A stretch of 64,000 nt of DNA, from the NCBI GenBank assembly GCA_963737405.1, contig CAVTSL010000008.1, forward strand, positions 62,001 to 126,000, in the 5' to 3' direction. Source of the DNA: JACCTU01 sp963737405 (lineage in GTDB: Bacteria; Actinomycetota; Thermoleophilia; Gaiellales; Gaiellaceae). The notes beneath the pieces are model-generated. The model searched no databases. It was given only the letters and a program-made list of their open reading frames with translations, and was not told where the DNA came from. The translations under genes and the position numbers were made by a program. Below are positions 1 to 8,151 of the stretch, piece after piece (position 1 is the first letter of the stretch; each line of letters starts with the position of its first letter).

Positions 1-54
1 CCCGCCGGCGGGCGCGACGAGCCGCTCGACCTCGTCCGCGGCGAGCGGGATCAC
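1..54 (-). CDS. murF: MurF, UDP-MurNAc-tripeptide:D-Ala-D-Ala ligase (5' end only)
   Basis: Only the first 18 codons are present; the gene runs off the left edge. The frame opens at a GTG whose last two bases lie in the TGA stop of murE (GTGA at 51-54), so the two are translationally coupled. The visible residues read (M)IPLAADEVERLVAPAGG, which fits the N-terminus of MurF, the cytoplasmic ligase that adds D-Ala-D-Ala to the UDP-MurNAc tripeptide. The identification rests on this short match and on its position directly after murE in a division-cell-wall cluster, where murF is the usual next gene. No catalytic motif is in view. Confidence 0.75.
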   Translation of the reverse strand, partial: MIPLAADEVERLVAPAGG

Positions 55-1436
55 GCCTCCACCTGCAACCGCCGAAGCGCTTCGCGCGCGACTTCGCGGT
101 CGTCGAACGGCAGCGTCCGGTCGGCGAACTCCTGGCCCTGCTCGTGCCCCTTGCCGGCGATCACGACGACGTCGCCCGGCCCTGCTTCCCCGAGCGCGCG
201 CTCGATGGCACGCCGGCGATCGGGCTCGACCAGCACGTCCCCGGTCGCCCCACGGACGATCTGCTCGATGATCGCCTGCGGCTCCTCCGAGCGCGGATTG
301 TCGGACGTCACGATCGCGAGATCGGCGAGCTCGCCCGCCACGGCGCCCATCTGCGGGCGCTTCTCGCGGTCGCGGTCGCCTCCTGCCCCGAAGACGCAGA
401 GCACGCGCCCGCCGAGCTCGCGCGCCGTCCTGAGCACGTTCGCGAGCGCGTCGGGCGTATGTGCGTAGTCGACGAGCACTGTGAACGGCTGCCCTTCGTC
501 GACCTCCTCGAACCGTCCCGGCACCGCGGTCACCGATTCGAGCCCGGCCGCAGCCGTCGAGCGGTCGATCCCGAGGAGCTGCGCCGCAGCGAGCGCCCCG
601 AGCGCGTTCTCGACGTTGAACCGCCCGCGGAGCTTGAGCTCGATGCCCTCGAGCGCGTCCGGCCTGATGTCCGCGTCGTCCGCGAAGCCGAACGTCAGCG
701 CGCTCGAAAGCTCCGCGGCGAGGCGACGGCCGTGCGCATCGTCGACGTTCACCGCAGCGGGAACGTCGGGCCCGAAGAGGCGGCGCTTCGCCTCGAAGTA
801 GTTCTCCATCGTCCCGTGGAAGTCGAGGTGATCCTGCGTGAGGTTCGTGAACACGAGCGCCGCGAAGCGCACGCCGTCGAGGCGGTGCAGCTCGGAGCCG
901 TGCGACGTCGCCTCCATCGCGCAGCTGAGGTTGCCCGCGTCGACCATCTCGCGGAACGTCCGCTGGAGGTCGATCGCCTCGGCCGTCGTGCGCACCGCGG
1001 GCCGGCGCTCGCCTCCGACGCGCGTCTCGACCGTTCCGAGCAGCCCGGGACGCCTGCCGGCGGCGGTGAGGATCGCGTGGAGCAAGTGAGCGGTCGTCGT
1101 CTTGCCGTTCGTTCCGGTGACGCCGACGACCTCGAGCTCGGACGTCGGGTCGCCGAAGAACTCGACGGCCGCCTTGGCCATCGCCCGCCGGGCGTCGCCG
1201 ACGACGAGCTGCGGCACGCCGACGTCCAGCGGCCGCTCGACGACGAGCGCGACGGCACCACGGCCGATCGCGTCGTCGGCGAAGTCGTGCCCGTCGAACC
1301 GTCCTCCCGGCACGCAGAAGAACAGTGCGCCCGGGCGCACCCTGCCCGCGTCGTAGGCGAGGTCGGACAGCTCGACCGGAGCGCGCCCGATCACGTCCTT
1401 CGGTGCGAGCGCCGCGATCACGCGCTCCAGCTGCAT
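51..1436 (-). CDS. murE: MurE, UDP-N-acetylmuramoyl-tripeptide synthetase
   Basis: ATP-dependent cytoplasmic ligase that adds the third amino acid to UDP-MurNAc-L-Ala-D-Glu in peptidoglycan synthesis. The Mur ligase P-loop GTNGKTT is present (Lys112) and the substrate loop reads DNPR (residues 379-382), the sequence known to select meso-diaminopimelate over lysine, so a meso-DAP cell wall is inferred. I start at the ATG at 1436, giving 461 residues beginning MQLE as in other MurE proteins. A GTG at 1475 would add 13 residues that look unrelated to the family; neither start has a clear ribosome-binding site. It follows ftsI after a 150-base gap, unusually long for this cluster, and its stop overlaps murF. 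A TAGACT box at 1448-1453 suggests a promoter of its own. Confidence 0.95.
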   Translation of the reverse strand: MQLERVIAALAPKDVIGRAPVELSDLAYDAGRVRPGALFFCVPGGRFDGHDFADDAIGRGAVALVVERPLDVGVPQLVVGDARRAMAKAAVEFFGDPTSELEVVGVTGTNGKTTTAHLLHAILTAAGRRPGLLGTVETRVGGERRPAVRTTAEAIDLQRTFREMVDAGNLSCAMEATSHGSELHRLDGVRFAALVFTNLTQDHLDFHGTMENYFEAKRRLFGPDVPAAVNVDDAHGRRLAAELSSALTFGFADDADIRPDALEGIELKLRGRFNVENALGALAAAQLLGIDRSTAAAGLESVTAVPGRFEEVDEGQPFTVLVDYAHTPDALANVLRTARELGGRVLCVFGAGGDRDREKRPQMGAVAGELADLAIVTSDNPRSEEPQAIIEQIVRGATGDVLVEPDRRRAIERALGEAGPGDVVVIAGKGHEQGQEFADRTLPFDDREVAREALRRLQVEA

Positions 1437-1447
1437 CTCGGAGCACG

Positions 1448-1453
1448 AGTCTA
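1448..1453 (-). promoter_or_regulatory. Possible -10 box for murE inside the dcw cluster
   Basis: TAGACT on the minus strand ends 11 bases before the preferred murE ATG. I see no good -35 hexamer. It fits the TANNNT boxes just upstream of many starts in this window, so murE may be transcribed partly apart from ftsI, with a very short leader. Inference from sequence only. Confidence 0.35.
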
Positions 1454-1549
1454 GCCCGAGGAGCTGTTGTTCCACTCTTGTGACGGTTCGCGTCTGGATC
1501 GGTCACACCTTGGGCGTTAGGCTCGAAGCGGGGAGCGCGGGGTGGCCGA

Positions 1550-1581
1550 CAACCCCCACCCTGGGCGGGGGGTACGGGTTG
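1550..1581 (-). repeat. GC-rich inverted repeat between ftsI and murE
   Basis: CAACCC at 1550-1555 pairs with GGGTTG at 1576-1581, enclosing further C-rich and G-rich runs that can pair. It lies just past the ftsI stop codon at 1588 in a gap of 112-151 bases in an otherwise tight cluster. It could act as a partial terminator or an mRNA processing site. No T-run follows. Confidence 0.4.
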
Positions 1582-1587
1582 TGTGGC

Positions 1588-3273
1588 TCAGCCCGACGCG
1601 CTCACCGGCGCGTCCGGGGGGACTTCCAGGTACTGCAGCGCGAAGCGGGCGAGCTCCTGGAACGCGGGGGCGGCGACGACCCCGCCCCAGATCGTCGTCG
1701 GCTCGTCGACCGTGACGAGGATCACGAGGCGCGGCCTCGTCGCCGGGACGAAGCCGACGAACGAGGCGACGTACCGGGAGGTGGAGTACCCGCCGCCGTC
1801 CGGCAGCGGCTTCGCCGCCGTGCCCGTCTTGCCCGCGACGTGGTAGCCGGGGATCGCCGCGGCAAGGCCCGTCCCGTGCTCGGACACGACGCCGGTCAGC
1901 ATCGTCGCGAGCTGCGAGGCCACGGGCTTCGACAGGATCCGCCGCCGCTTCTCCGTCGGCCGCGCACGGCCGACGACGTGCTCGACGAGGTGCGGCTGCA
2001 CCCAGACACCGCCGTTCGCGACCGCCGCGTACGCGGCCGCCATCTGCACCGGCGTCACGGCGATGCCGTGGCCGATCGGGAGGTTGCCGATGGTCGAGCC
2101 GGACCAGTGCTCGAGCGGCAGCACGATCCCGCGGGTCTCGCCGGGGAAGTCGATCCCCGTCTTGCGGCCGAAGCCGAACCGGTCGATCCAGCTCGCGAGC
2201 CGCTCCGAGCCGAGCTTTTCGGCGAGCGTGATGGCGCCGACGTTCGACGACTCGGCGACGATGTCGGCGACGGTCATCCGGACGGTCGGCCGCGGGTCGT
2301 GCTCGTGGATCACGCGGTCGGCGACGCGGATCGACGGCGCGAGCGTGAACGCGCTCTGCGGCGTGACGAGCCCTTCGGAGAGCGCACCGGCGACCGGGAT
2401 GAGCTTGAACGTCGAGCCGGGCTCGTACGTGTCGCTCACGGTTCGGTTGCGCTGGAGGTCGGGCCGAGTCTCGGAGAACCGGTTCGCGTCGAAGTTCGGC
2501 GCGGCCGCCATCGCAAGGATCTCGCCGCTGCGCGGGTCGAGCACGACCGCCGAGGCCGCCTTCGCGTGCCAGCGCTTCGTCGTCTCGCGCAGCACTGCTT
2601 CCGCCTGGGCCTGGATCCGGTGGTCGAGCGTGAGGAACACGTCTCGGCCCTGGCGCTCCGCGGTCTCGCTGAGCACGTCGACGACGCGCCCGAACGGATC
2701 CCGGATCACCGTCTCCTTGCCGGGCGTTCCGCGCAGCGCGTGGTCGAGCGAGAGCTCGAGACCCGCGAGCCCTTCGTTGTCGGCGCCGGCGAAGCCGAGC
2801 ACCTGCGCGGCGACGCCTCCCTGGGGGTACCGACGCCGCTCCTCCGCGTAGAAGCCGACGCCCGGGAGCTTCCGCGCGCGCAGCGCGTCGGCCTTCGTCG
2901 AGTCTGCCTTTCGCTCGAGGTAGACGAACGAGCGCTTCCGGTCCTTGAGCTCCGGATAGATCGACTCGGCGTCCACGCCGAGCGTCCGCTCCGCGGCGAG
3001 CGCAACCGTGCGCGCGCTCTTCAGCTGTGTCGGGTCCGCGTACACCGTCGTCGCCTGCTCGCCGAGCGCAAGCGGCACGCCGTTCCGGTCGAAGATCGTC
3101 CCGCGCCGCGCCGGGAGCTCGACGGTCTGCCGCTGCTGGCTCGCGGCGAGGCGCGACAGCGGTTCGGCGCGAACGCCCTGCAACCATGCGGCGCGCGCGA
3201 GCGTCGCGGCGAACGCGATCGTCAGGAGGACGAAGAGCAGCCTGATCCGGCGATTGACGAGCTTCGGGCTCAC
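1588..3273 (-). CDS. ftsI: FtsI-type class B penicillin-binding protein (transpeptidase)
   Basis: Membrane-anchored D,D-transpeptidase that cross-links septal peptidoglycan. After a short basic N-terminus there is one membrane segment (about residues 12-30), then the class B dimerisation region and the transpeptidase domain with all three catalytic motifs: STFK (Ser287, Lys290), SSN (342-344) and KTG (482-484). I start at the GTG at 3273 because it overlaps the ftsL stop (GTGA) and gives 561 residues, normal for the family; the open frame extends further upstream but that part is only a shadow of ftsL. Gene order mraZ-rsmH-ftsL-ftsI-murE supports a division-specific role. No PASTA repeats are visible at the C-terminus. 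Confidence 0.95.
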   Translation of the reverse strand: MSPKLVNRRIRLLFVLLTIAFAATLARAAWLQGVRAEPLSRLAASQQRQTVELPARRGTIFDRNGVPLALGEQATTVYADPTQLKSARTVALAAERTLGVDAESIYPELKDRKRSFVYLERKADSTKADALRARKLPGVGFYAEERRRYPQGGVAAQVLGFAGADNEGLAGLELSLDHALRGTPGKETVIRDPFGRVVDVLSETAERQGRDVFLTLDHRIQAQAEAVLRETTKRWHAKAASAVVLDPRSGEILAMAAAPNFDANRFSETRPDLQRNRTVSDTYEPGSTFKLIPVAGALSEGLVTPQSAFTLAPSIRVADRVIHEHDPRPTVRMTVADIVAESSNVGAITLAEKLGSERLASWIDRFGFGRKTGIDFPGETRGIVLPLEHWSGSTIGNLPIGHGIAVTPVQMAAAYAAVANGGVWVQPHLVEHVVGRARPTEKRRRILSKPVASQLATMLTGVVSEHGTGLAAAIPGYHVAGKTGTAAKPLPDGGGYSTSRYVASFVGFVPATRPRLVILVTVDEPTTIWGGVVAAPAFQELARFALQYLEVPPDAPVSASG

Positions 3274-3629
3274 CGATCGCGGCGGAGCTCGACGTACGTC
3301 GGGTCCGCTGCGGGTACGAGCCCGAGGTCGTTGCGGGCCTTCTGCTCGATCCGCGCGGGCGCGAGCGTGCTCGAGACCTTCGACTCGAGCAGCGCGTTCT
3401 CGGCCTCGAGCTCCAGACGCTGCTGGCCGAGCTTCTCGATCTGCATGTTCAGGCGGAGCACTGCGACGTTGAGCGCGACGACGCCGACGAGGAGGACGGC
3501 GAGCACGGCGATCCACACCACGCCGCCCGCCAGCCGCCTGCGAGGCGCCGCGGACGCGCGGCGCGGCCGCGGCCTCGGCCGCGGGATCGCGGGCGCCTCG
3601 ACCCGCTCGGCGTGCGTCCAGGCCGCCAT
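3270..3629 (-). CDS. ftsL: FtsL-like septum protein
   Basis: Small bitopic division protein of 119 residues. A cytoplasmic N-terminus rich in Arg, Pro and Ala (about residues 1-30) is followed by one hydrophobic segment near residues 31-52 and a short extracytoplasmic coiled coil beginning at QIEKLGQQRLELEAEN. This layout, the length and the position between rsmH and ftsI identify it; FtsL sequences themselves are poorly conserved. The ATG at 3629 lies two bases after the rsmH stop, and the stop overlaps the ftsI start. By homology to studied species it would join a complex with FtsB and FtsQ that activates septal synthesis; those partners are not in view. Confidence 0.85.
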   Translation of the reverse strand: MAAWTHAERVEAPAIPRPRPRPRRASAAPRRRLAGGVVWIAVLAVLLVGVVALNVAVLRLNMQIEKLGQQRLELEAENALLESKVSSTLAPARIEQKARNDLGLVPAADPTYVELRRDR

Positions 3630-3631
3630 CG

Positions 3632-4588
3632 CTACGTCTTCACCGCCGCGCGCAGCCGAGCGGATGCGGCTCGCGGGTTGTGGGCGATCTCCTCCGCGGT
3701 CGGCCGCACGGCCTTCCGCGAGAGTGCGCGCAGCGCGGGCTCGCGGCCGCAGACGCACACGGGGAAGTCCGGCGGGCACGTGCAGCCGCGCTCCTGCTCG
3801 CGCATGAACCGCTTGACGATCCGGTCCTCGAGCGAGTGGAAGCTGATCACCGCGAGCCGGCCGCCCGGTCGGAGCATCGCCAGCGCGGCGGGCAGCGCCG
3901 CCTCGAGCGCGCCGAGCTCGTCGTTCACGGCGATCCGGAGCGCCTGGAAGACACGCTTCGCCGGATGGCCCTCGCCGAACCGTGCAGGAGCGGGGATCGC
4001 GTGCTTGATCGTGTCGACGAGCTCGCTCGTGCGCTCGAACGGCTGCTCGCGGCGGTGGCGCCCGATCGCGCGGGCGATCTGCCTGGCGAAGCGCTCCTCG
4101 CCGTAGCGGCGGAAGATCCGCTCGAGGTCGCGCTCCGATGCGTCGTTCACGAGCTCGCGCGCCGAGAGGTCGGCCGAGGGATCCATGCGCATGTCGAGCG
4201 GTGCGTCCGTCGCGTACGAGAAGCCGCGCTCGGGCCGGTCGATCTGCATCGACGAAACGCCGAGGTCGAGCAGGATCGCGTCGGCGCCGACGCCGTTGTC
4301 CGCGAGCTGGCGCAGCACGACCGAGAAGTCGCCGCGGAGGAACCGCGTCTGCACGCCCGCCCGGCGTCGGAAGCGCTCGAAGTACGGCTTCGCGCTCGGG
4401 TCGCGGTCGATCGCGATCAGCTTGCCGCTGCCGCGCAGCTCCTGCGCGAGGAGCGCCGCGTGCCCGCCCGCGCCGAACGTCCCGTCCACGACGGTCTCGC
4501 CCGGGCGCACAGCGAGCTGGCGCCGCACCTCCTCGGCGAGAACGGGGACGTGATCAGTCTCGTTTGGCTGCAAGACGCTCGGCAACAT
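3632..4588 (-). CDS. rsmH: RsmH, 16S rRNA (cytosine-1402-N4)-methyltransferase
   Basis: SAM-dependent methyltransferase (formerly MraW) that modifies C1402 of 16S rRNA in the ribosomal P site. Family signatures are visible in order: HVPVLAEEV at the start, the SAM-binding VDGTFGAGGHA, LDLGVSSMQID, and SFHSLEDRIVKRFM near the C-terminus; a Cys-rich stretch (CTCPPDFPVCVCG) follows, typical of the family. Length is 318 residues. The ATG at 4588 lies inside the last 35 bases of mraZ and is preceded by a good ribosome-binding site, GGAAGGGAG, about eight bases upstream, which decides the start. Second gene of the dcw operon. Confidence 0.96.
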   Translation of the reverse strand: MLPSVLQPNETDHVPVLAEEVRRQLAVRPGETVVDGTFGAGGHAALLAQELRGSGKLIAIDRDPSAKPYFERFRRRAGVQTRFLRGDFSVVLRQLADNGVGADAILLDLGVSSMQIDRPERGFSYATDAPLDMRMDPSADLSARELVNDASERDLERIFRRYGEERFARQIARAIGRHRREQPFERTSELVDTIKHAIPAPARFGEGHPAKRVFQALRIAVNDELGALEAALPAALAMLRPGGRLAVISFHSLEDRIVKRFMREQERGCTCPPDFPVCVCGREPALRALSRKAVRPTAEEIAHNPRAASARLRAAVKT

Positions 4589-4988
4589 GCTGCGCGCTCC
4601 CTTCCACTTCCTTCAAATGGTCGCGCCACGCGGCGCGGTCCCAGATCTCCAGGTGGTCGTACACGCCGGCGACGACGACCTCGCGCCCCAGGCTCGCGTG
4701 CTCGACGAGCGCGGCCGGGAGCATGATCCGCCCTTGCTTGTCGGGCTCCGCCTCGGCCGCGCCGGAGAAGAAGTAGCGCTGCATCAGGCGGCCCTCCTGC
4801 CCGAGCGGGTCGAGCTCGGCGAGCCGGCTCGCGACCAGGCCCTCCCAGTCCCCGGCCGCGTAGAGATAGAGGCATCCGTCGAGCCCGCGCGTGACCACGC
4901 CCCCGTCCGCGAAGGATTCGCGGAACTTGGCCGGAAGCGTGAGGCGGCTCTTGTCATCGATCGTGTGTGCGTACTCGCCGAGGAGCAT
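4554..4988 (-). CDS. mraZ: MraZ, transcriptional regulator of the dcw operon
   Basis: DNA-binding protein of the SpoVT/AbrB-like fold that forms a ring and represses the division-cell-wall operon by binding closely spaced GTGG-type repeats at its own promoter. The protein is 144 residues with the two expected tandem DXXXR motifs, DDKSRLTLP near the N-terminus and DKQGRIMLP in the second half. First gene of the operon; its 3' end overlaps rsmH by 35 bases. Upstream, four GTGG repeats at exact 10-base spacing overlap the predicted promoter, so autoregulation can be inferred directly from the sequence. Confidence 0.95.
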   Translation of the reverse strand: MLLGEYAHTIDDKSRLTLPAKFRESFADGGVVTRGLDGCLYLYAAGDWEGLVASRLAELDPLGQEGRLMQRYFFSGAAEAEPDKQGRIMLPAALVEHASLGREVVVAGVYDHLEIWDRAAWRDHLKEVEGSAQHVAERLAAKRD

Positions 4989-5012
4989 GGTCTGGGGCCT
5001 CGTGGCTGATCT

Positions 5013-5054
5013 CCACTTCGCCCCACTCTAAACCACCATCCCCCACTTTGGCAA
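5013..5054 (-). promoter_or_regulatory. mraZ promoter overlapped by a four-repeat MraZ box
   Basis: On the minus strand GTGG occurs four times at an exact 10-base period (plus-strand ccac at 5043, 5033, 5023 and 5013). Direct repeats of this kind are the known MraZ operator. A promoter with -35 TTGCCA (5049-5054), an 18-base spacer and -10 TAGAGT (5025-5030) runs through them, so bound MraZ would cover the promoter. Just upstream a perfect 6-base hairpin ACCCCT-CGGA-AGGGGT sits at 5054-5069. Confidence 0.85.
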
Positions 5055-5110
5055 CCCCTCGGAAGGGGTAGCCCGGCCGTGGCCGACGGGCCCTTCGCTA
5101 GGTTCGCGTC

Positions 5111-7033
5111 GTGAGCGAGGCCGCACGTGACGAGCAGGCCTCCTCCGTCCGCCTGACGTTCGTCGCGCTGCTGCTCGTCCTGCTGCTCGCGTCGCTCGAC
5201 CAGACGATCGTCGCGACCGCGCTCCCGACGATCGTCGGCGAGCTCGGCGGGATCGAGCACCTGTCCTGGGTCGTCACGGCGTACCTGCTCGCGTCGACCG
5301 TCGTCGGGCCGATCTACGGGAAGCTCGGCGACATCTACGGGCGGAAGATCGTCCTCCAGACGGCGATCGTGATCTTCCTCGTCGGCTCGGCGCTCTGCGG
5401 GATCGCGCAGAACATGGGCGAGCTGATCGCCTTCCGCGCGCTCCAGGGCGTGGGCGGCGGGGGATTGATCGTGACGACGATCGCCGTGATCGGCGACCTC
5501 GTCCCGCCGCGCGAGCGCGGTCGCTACCAGGGGTTCTTCGGCGCCGTCTTCGGCGTCTCGACGGTGATCGGGCCGCTCCTCGGCGGCTTCCTCGTCGAGC
5601 ACTTCTCCTGGCGCTGGATCTTCTACATCAACCTCCCGGTCGGCGGCGTCGCGCTGCTCGTCATCGCGGCTGCGTTCCACACCCGTGCCGCTCACCTGCA
5701 GCACCGGATCGACTACCTCGGCGCGGCGCTCCTCGCGGGCGGCCTCTCCTCGATCATCCTCTTCACGAGCCTCGGCGGGACGACGTGGCCGTGGGGCTCG
5801 ACGCGGATCATCGCGCTCGCGGTCATCGGCAGCGTCTTGCTCGTCGGGTTCGTGCTCGTCGAGCGAACTGCCGCCGAGCCGATCCTGCCGCTGGGACTCT
5901 TCCGCAACCGCGTCTTCACGGTGACGAGCGTCATCGGCTTCATCGTCGGCTTCGCGCTCTTCGGCGCCGTCACCTACCTGCCGCTCTACCTGCAGATCGT
6001 GAAGGGCTACAGCCCGACGTCGTCGGGCCTCCTGCTCACGCCGATGATGGCCGGCGTGCTCGTCACGTCGATCGGGAGCGGGCAGCTGATCACACGGCTG
6101 GGGCGCTACAGGCCGTTCCCGATCGCGGGGACCGCGCTGATGACCGTCGCGATGTTCCTGCTCGCCGGGATCAGCGTCTCGATGCCGGTCTGGCAGACGG
6201 CGATCTACATGCTGCTGCTCGGCCTCGGGCTCGGGATGACGATGCAGGTGCTCGTGCTCGCCGCCCAGAACTCCGTCTCGTACGAGCAGCTGGGCGTTGC
6301 GACGTCCGGCTCGACGCTCTTCCGGCAGGTGGGAGGCTCGATCGGCGTCGCGATCTTCGGCGCCATCTTCGCCCGCGAGCTCGCGGTCAACCTCGCGTCG
6401 GCGTTCCCGCCTGGGACGCCGCCGCCGACGGCGGCCAGCCCGGCACTCGTCGACCGGCTTCCCGAGGCGCTTCACTCGGCGTACGTCAGCGCGTTCGCCG
6501 CGTCGCTGCGCCCCGTGTTCGCGGCCGCCGCGGGCGTCGCCGTCTTCGCGTTCCTGCTCTCGTGGCTGCTGAAGGAGTTGCCGCTGCGGAAGAGCGTCGC
6601 CGCGGATGGAGTCGCGGAGCACTTCGCGACGCCGCGGGAGGCGGAGTCGCTTCCGGAGCTGGAGCGCATCCTCTCGACGCTCGCGCTCCGGGAGAACCGC
6701 TGGCAGATGTATGTGCGCTTCGCCGACCGCGCCGACGTGGACCTCGACCCGACGGAGCTCTGGCTGCTCTCGCGCCTCGGTGGGGGAGAGCCGTTCGACC
6801 TGGGCGACGTGCGGCTCACGACGGCCCGCGAGTCGCTGCGGGAGCGTGGGCTCCTCGTCGACTCTCGCCTCGCGGACGACGGCGAGATCGTCTACCGGCG
6901 TGTGCTCGATGCGCGGCGACAAGAGCTCGCGGACCTGCTCGAGGGCTGGGAGCCCGAGCAGCACCACGACGTTCGCGCGATGCTCGACCGCTTCGCGCGC
7001 CTGCAGGTCGCCGAGCCGCCCACCGCCTCCTAG
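5111..7033 (+). CDS. MFS multidrug exporter, DHA2 (14-helix) family, with C-terminal extra domain
   Basis: Proton-driven drug exporter of the inner membrane. The N-terminus has the DHA2 signature LDQTIVATALPTIV, the loop GKLGDIYGRK, and the motif-C-like GPLLGGFLVEHFSWRW; about 14 hydrophobic segments cover residues 15-495. The remaining ~140 residues are soluble and charged and end far beyond a normal exporter; they look helical with a possible winged-helix core (YVRFADRADVDLDPTELWLL). The start is the GTG at 5111, six bases after a TAGGTT box, with no ribosome-binding site, so a leaderless transcript is likely. It diverges from mraZ; the next gene begins three bases after its stop. The substrate cannot be told. 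Confidence 0.88.
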   Translation: MSEAARDEQASSVRLTFVALLLVLLLASLDQTIVATALPTIVGELGGIEHLSWVVTAYLLASTVVGPIYGKLGDIYGRKIVLQTAIVIFLVGSALCGIAQNMGELIAFRALQGVGGGGLIVTTIAVIGDLVPPRERGRYQGFFGAVFGVSTVIGPLLGGFLVEHFSWRWIFYINLPVGGVALLVIAAAFHTRAAHLQHRIDYLGAALLAGGLSSIILFTSLGGTTWPWGSTRIIALAVIGSVLLVGFVLVERTAAEPILPLGLFRNRVFTVTSVIGFIVGFALFGAVTYLPLYLQIVKGYSPTSSGLLLTPMMAGVLVTSIGSGQLITRLGRYRPFPIAGTALMTVAMFLLAGISVSMPVWQTAIYMLLLGLGLGMTMQVLVLAAQNSVSYEQLGVATSGSTLFRQVGGSIGVAIFGAIFARELAVNLASAFPPGTPPPTAASPALVDRLPEALHSAYVSAFAASLRPVFAAAAGVAVFAFLLSWLLKELPLRKSVAADGVAEHFATPREAESLPELERILSTLALRENRWQMYVRFADRADVDLDPTELWLLSRLGGGEPFDLGDVRLTTARESLRERGLLVDSRLADDGEIVYRRVLDARRQELADLLEGWEPEQHHDVRAMLDRFARLQVAEPPTAS

Positions 7034-7036
7034 CGC

Positions 7037-8146
7037 GTGACCGAGGTCCTGAGCCGCCGCGCGCTGAACCGCGCGACGCTCGCGCGGCAGCTGCTCCTGC
7101 ACCGCTCGGAACTGCCGATCCTCGACGCGGTCGGCCAGCTCGTCGGGCTGCAGGCGCAGGAGCCGATGAATCCGTACACGGGGCTCTGGTCCCGGCTCGA
7201 GAGCTTTCGACCCGAGGAGCTCGCACAGCTCCTGCTCGACCGTCGCGTCGTCCGGATCGTCGCGATGCGCGCGACGCTGCACCTCGTCACCGCGGACGAC
7301 TGCCTCGTGCTTCGTCCGCTGATGCAGCCCGTGCTCGACGCCGAGCTCGCGCGGCACCGGGAGTACGCGCCGGCGCTCGAGGGTGTCGACGTCGCCGCGG
7401 TGCTCGCGTTCGCGCGTCCGCTGCTCGCCGAACGTCCGCTGTCGGGCCGGGAGCTGCGCGCGGCGCTCGCGGGGCGATTTCCGGACCATGACGCCGCCGC
7501 GCTCGCCTACGCCTGCCGGAACCTGCTCGCGGTCGTCCAGGTGCCGCCGCGGGGAGTCTGGGGACGGACCGGCGCGGTCGCGACCACCACTGCCGAGGCG
7601 TGGCTCGGTCGTCCGCTCGCGTCCTCGCCGTCGCTCGACGACGTCGTGCTCCGCTACCTCGGCGCGTTCGGCCCGGCGACCGTCGCCGACGTCGCGGCCT
7701 GGTCGCGCCTCACCGGCCTGCGTGACGTGCTGGAACGCCTGCGGCCCGGGCTGCGGACGTTCCGCGACGAGCGCGGACGCGAGCTCTTCGACCTTCCCGA
7801 CGCTCCGCGCCCCGAAGCAGGCGTGCCCGCCCCGCCGCGGTTCCTGCCCGAGTACGACAACGTCCTGCTCTCGCATGCCGACCGGAGCCGGTTCGTGCTG
7901 GACGAGCGGCGGCGCCCACTCCGTGTCAGCGGGCGCGTCAACGGCTCGGTGCTCGTCGACGGCTCCGTGTCGGCGCTCTGGCAGCTCGAGCGCGGCCGCG
8001 ACGGTGACGTGCGGCTCGTGGTGAGCCACGTTCCGGAGCTCACGAAACGGGCCGCCGCCTCTGTCGCTGCGGAGGCTCGGCGATTCCTGCGGTTCGTCGC
8101 GCCCGGGGCCTCTGCGCGGGACGTTCGGCTCGTCCCGATCGAGTGA
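7037..8146 (+). CDS. Winged-helix DNA-binding domain protein (HTH_42 / YcaQ-like family)
   Basis: A 369-residue protein whose N-terminal half (LSRRALNRATLARQLLLHR, then VGLQAQEPMNPYTGLWSR) is typical of the family named winged helix DNA-binding domain-containing protein, related to YcaQ/AlkX glycosylase-like proteins. Typical segments such as VVRIVAMRATLHLVTADD and FLPEYDNVLLSHADRSR are visible. Members of the wider group include DNA glycosylases acting on cross-linked or alkylated bases; whether this one is catalytic is unknown. It starts with a GTG three bases after the MFS stop, so the two are probably co-transcribed. Confidence 0.8.
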   Translation: MTEVLSRRALNRATLARQLLLHRSELPILDAVGQLVGLQAQEPMNPYTGLWSRLESFRPEELAQLLLDRRVVRIVAMRATLHLVTADDCLVLRPLMQPVLDAELARHREYAPALEGVDVAAVLAFARPLLAERPLSGRELRAALAGRFPDHDAAALAYACRNLLAVVQVPPRGVWGRTGAVATTTAEAWLGRPLASSPSLDDVVLRYLGAFGPATVADVAAWSRLTGLRDVLERLRPGLRTFRDERGRELFDLPDAPRPEAGVPAPPRFLPEYDNVLLSHADRSRFVLDERRRPLRVSGRVNGSVLVDGSVSALWQLERGRDGDVRLVVSHVPELTKRAAASVAAEARRFLRFVAPGASARDVRLVPIE

Positions 8147-8151
8147 ATCCC

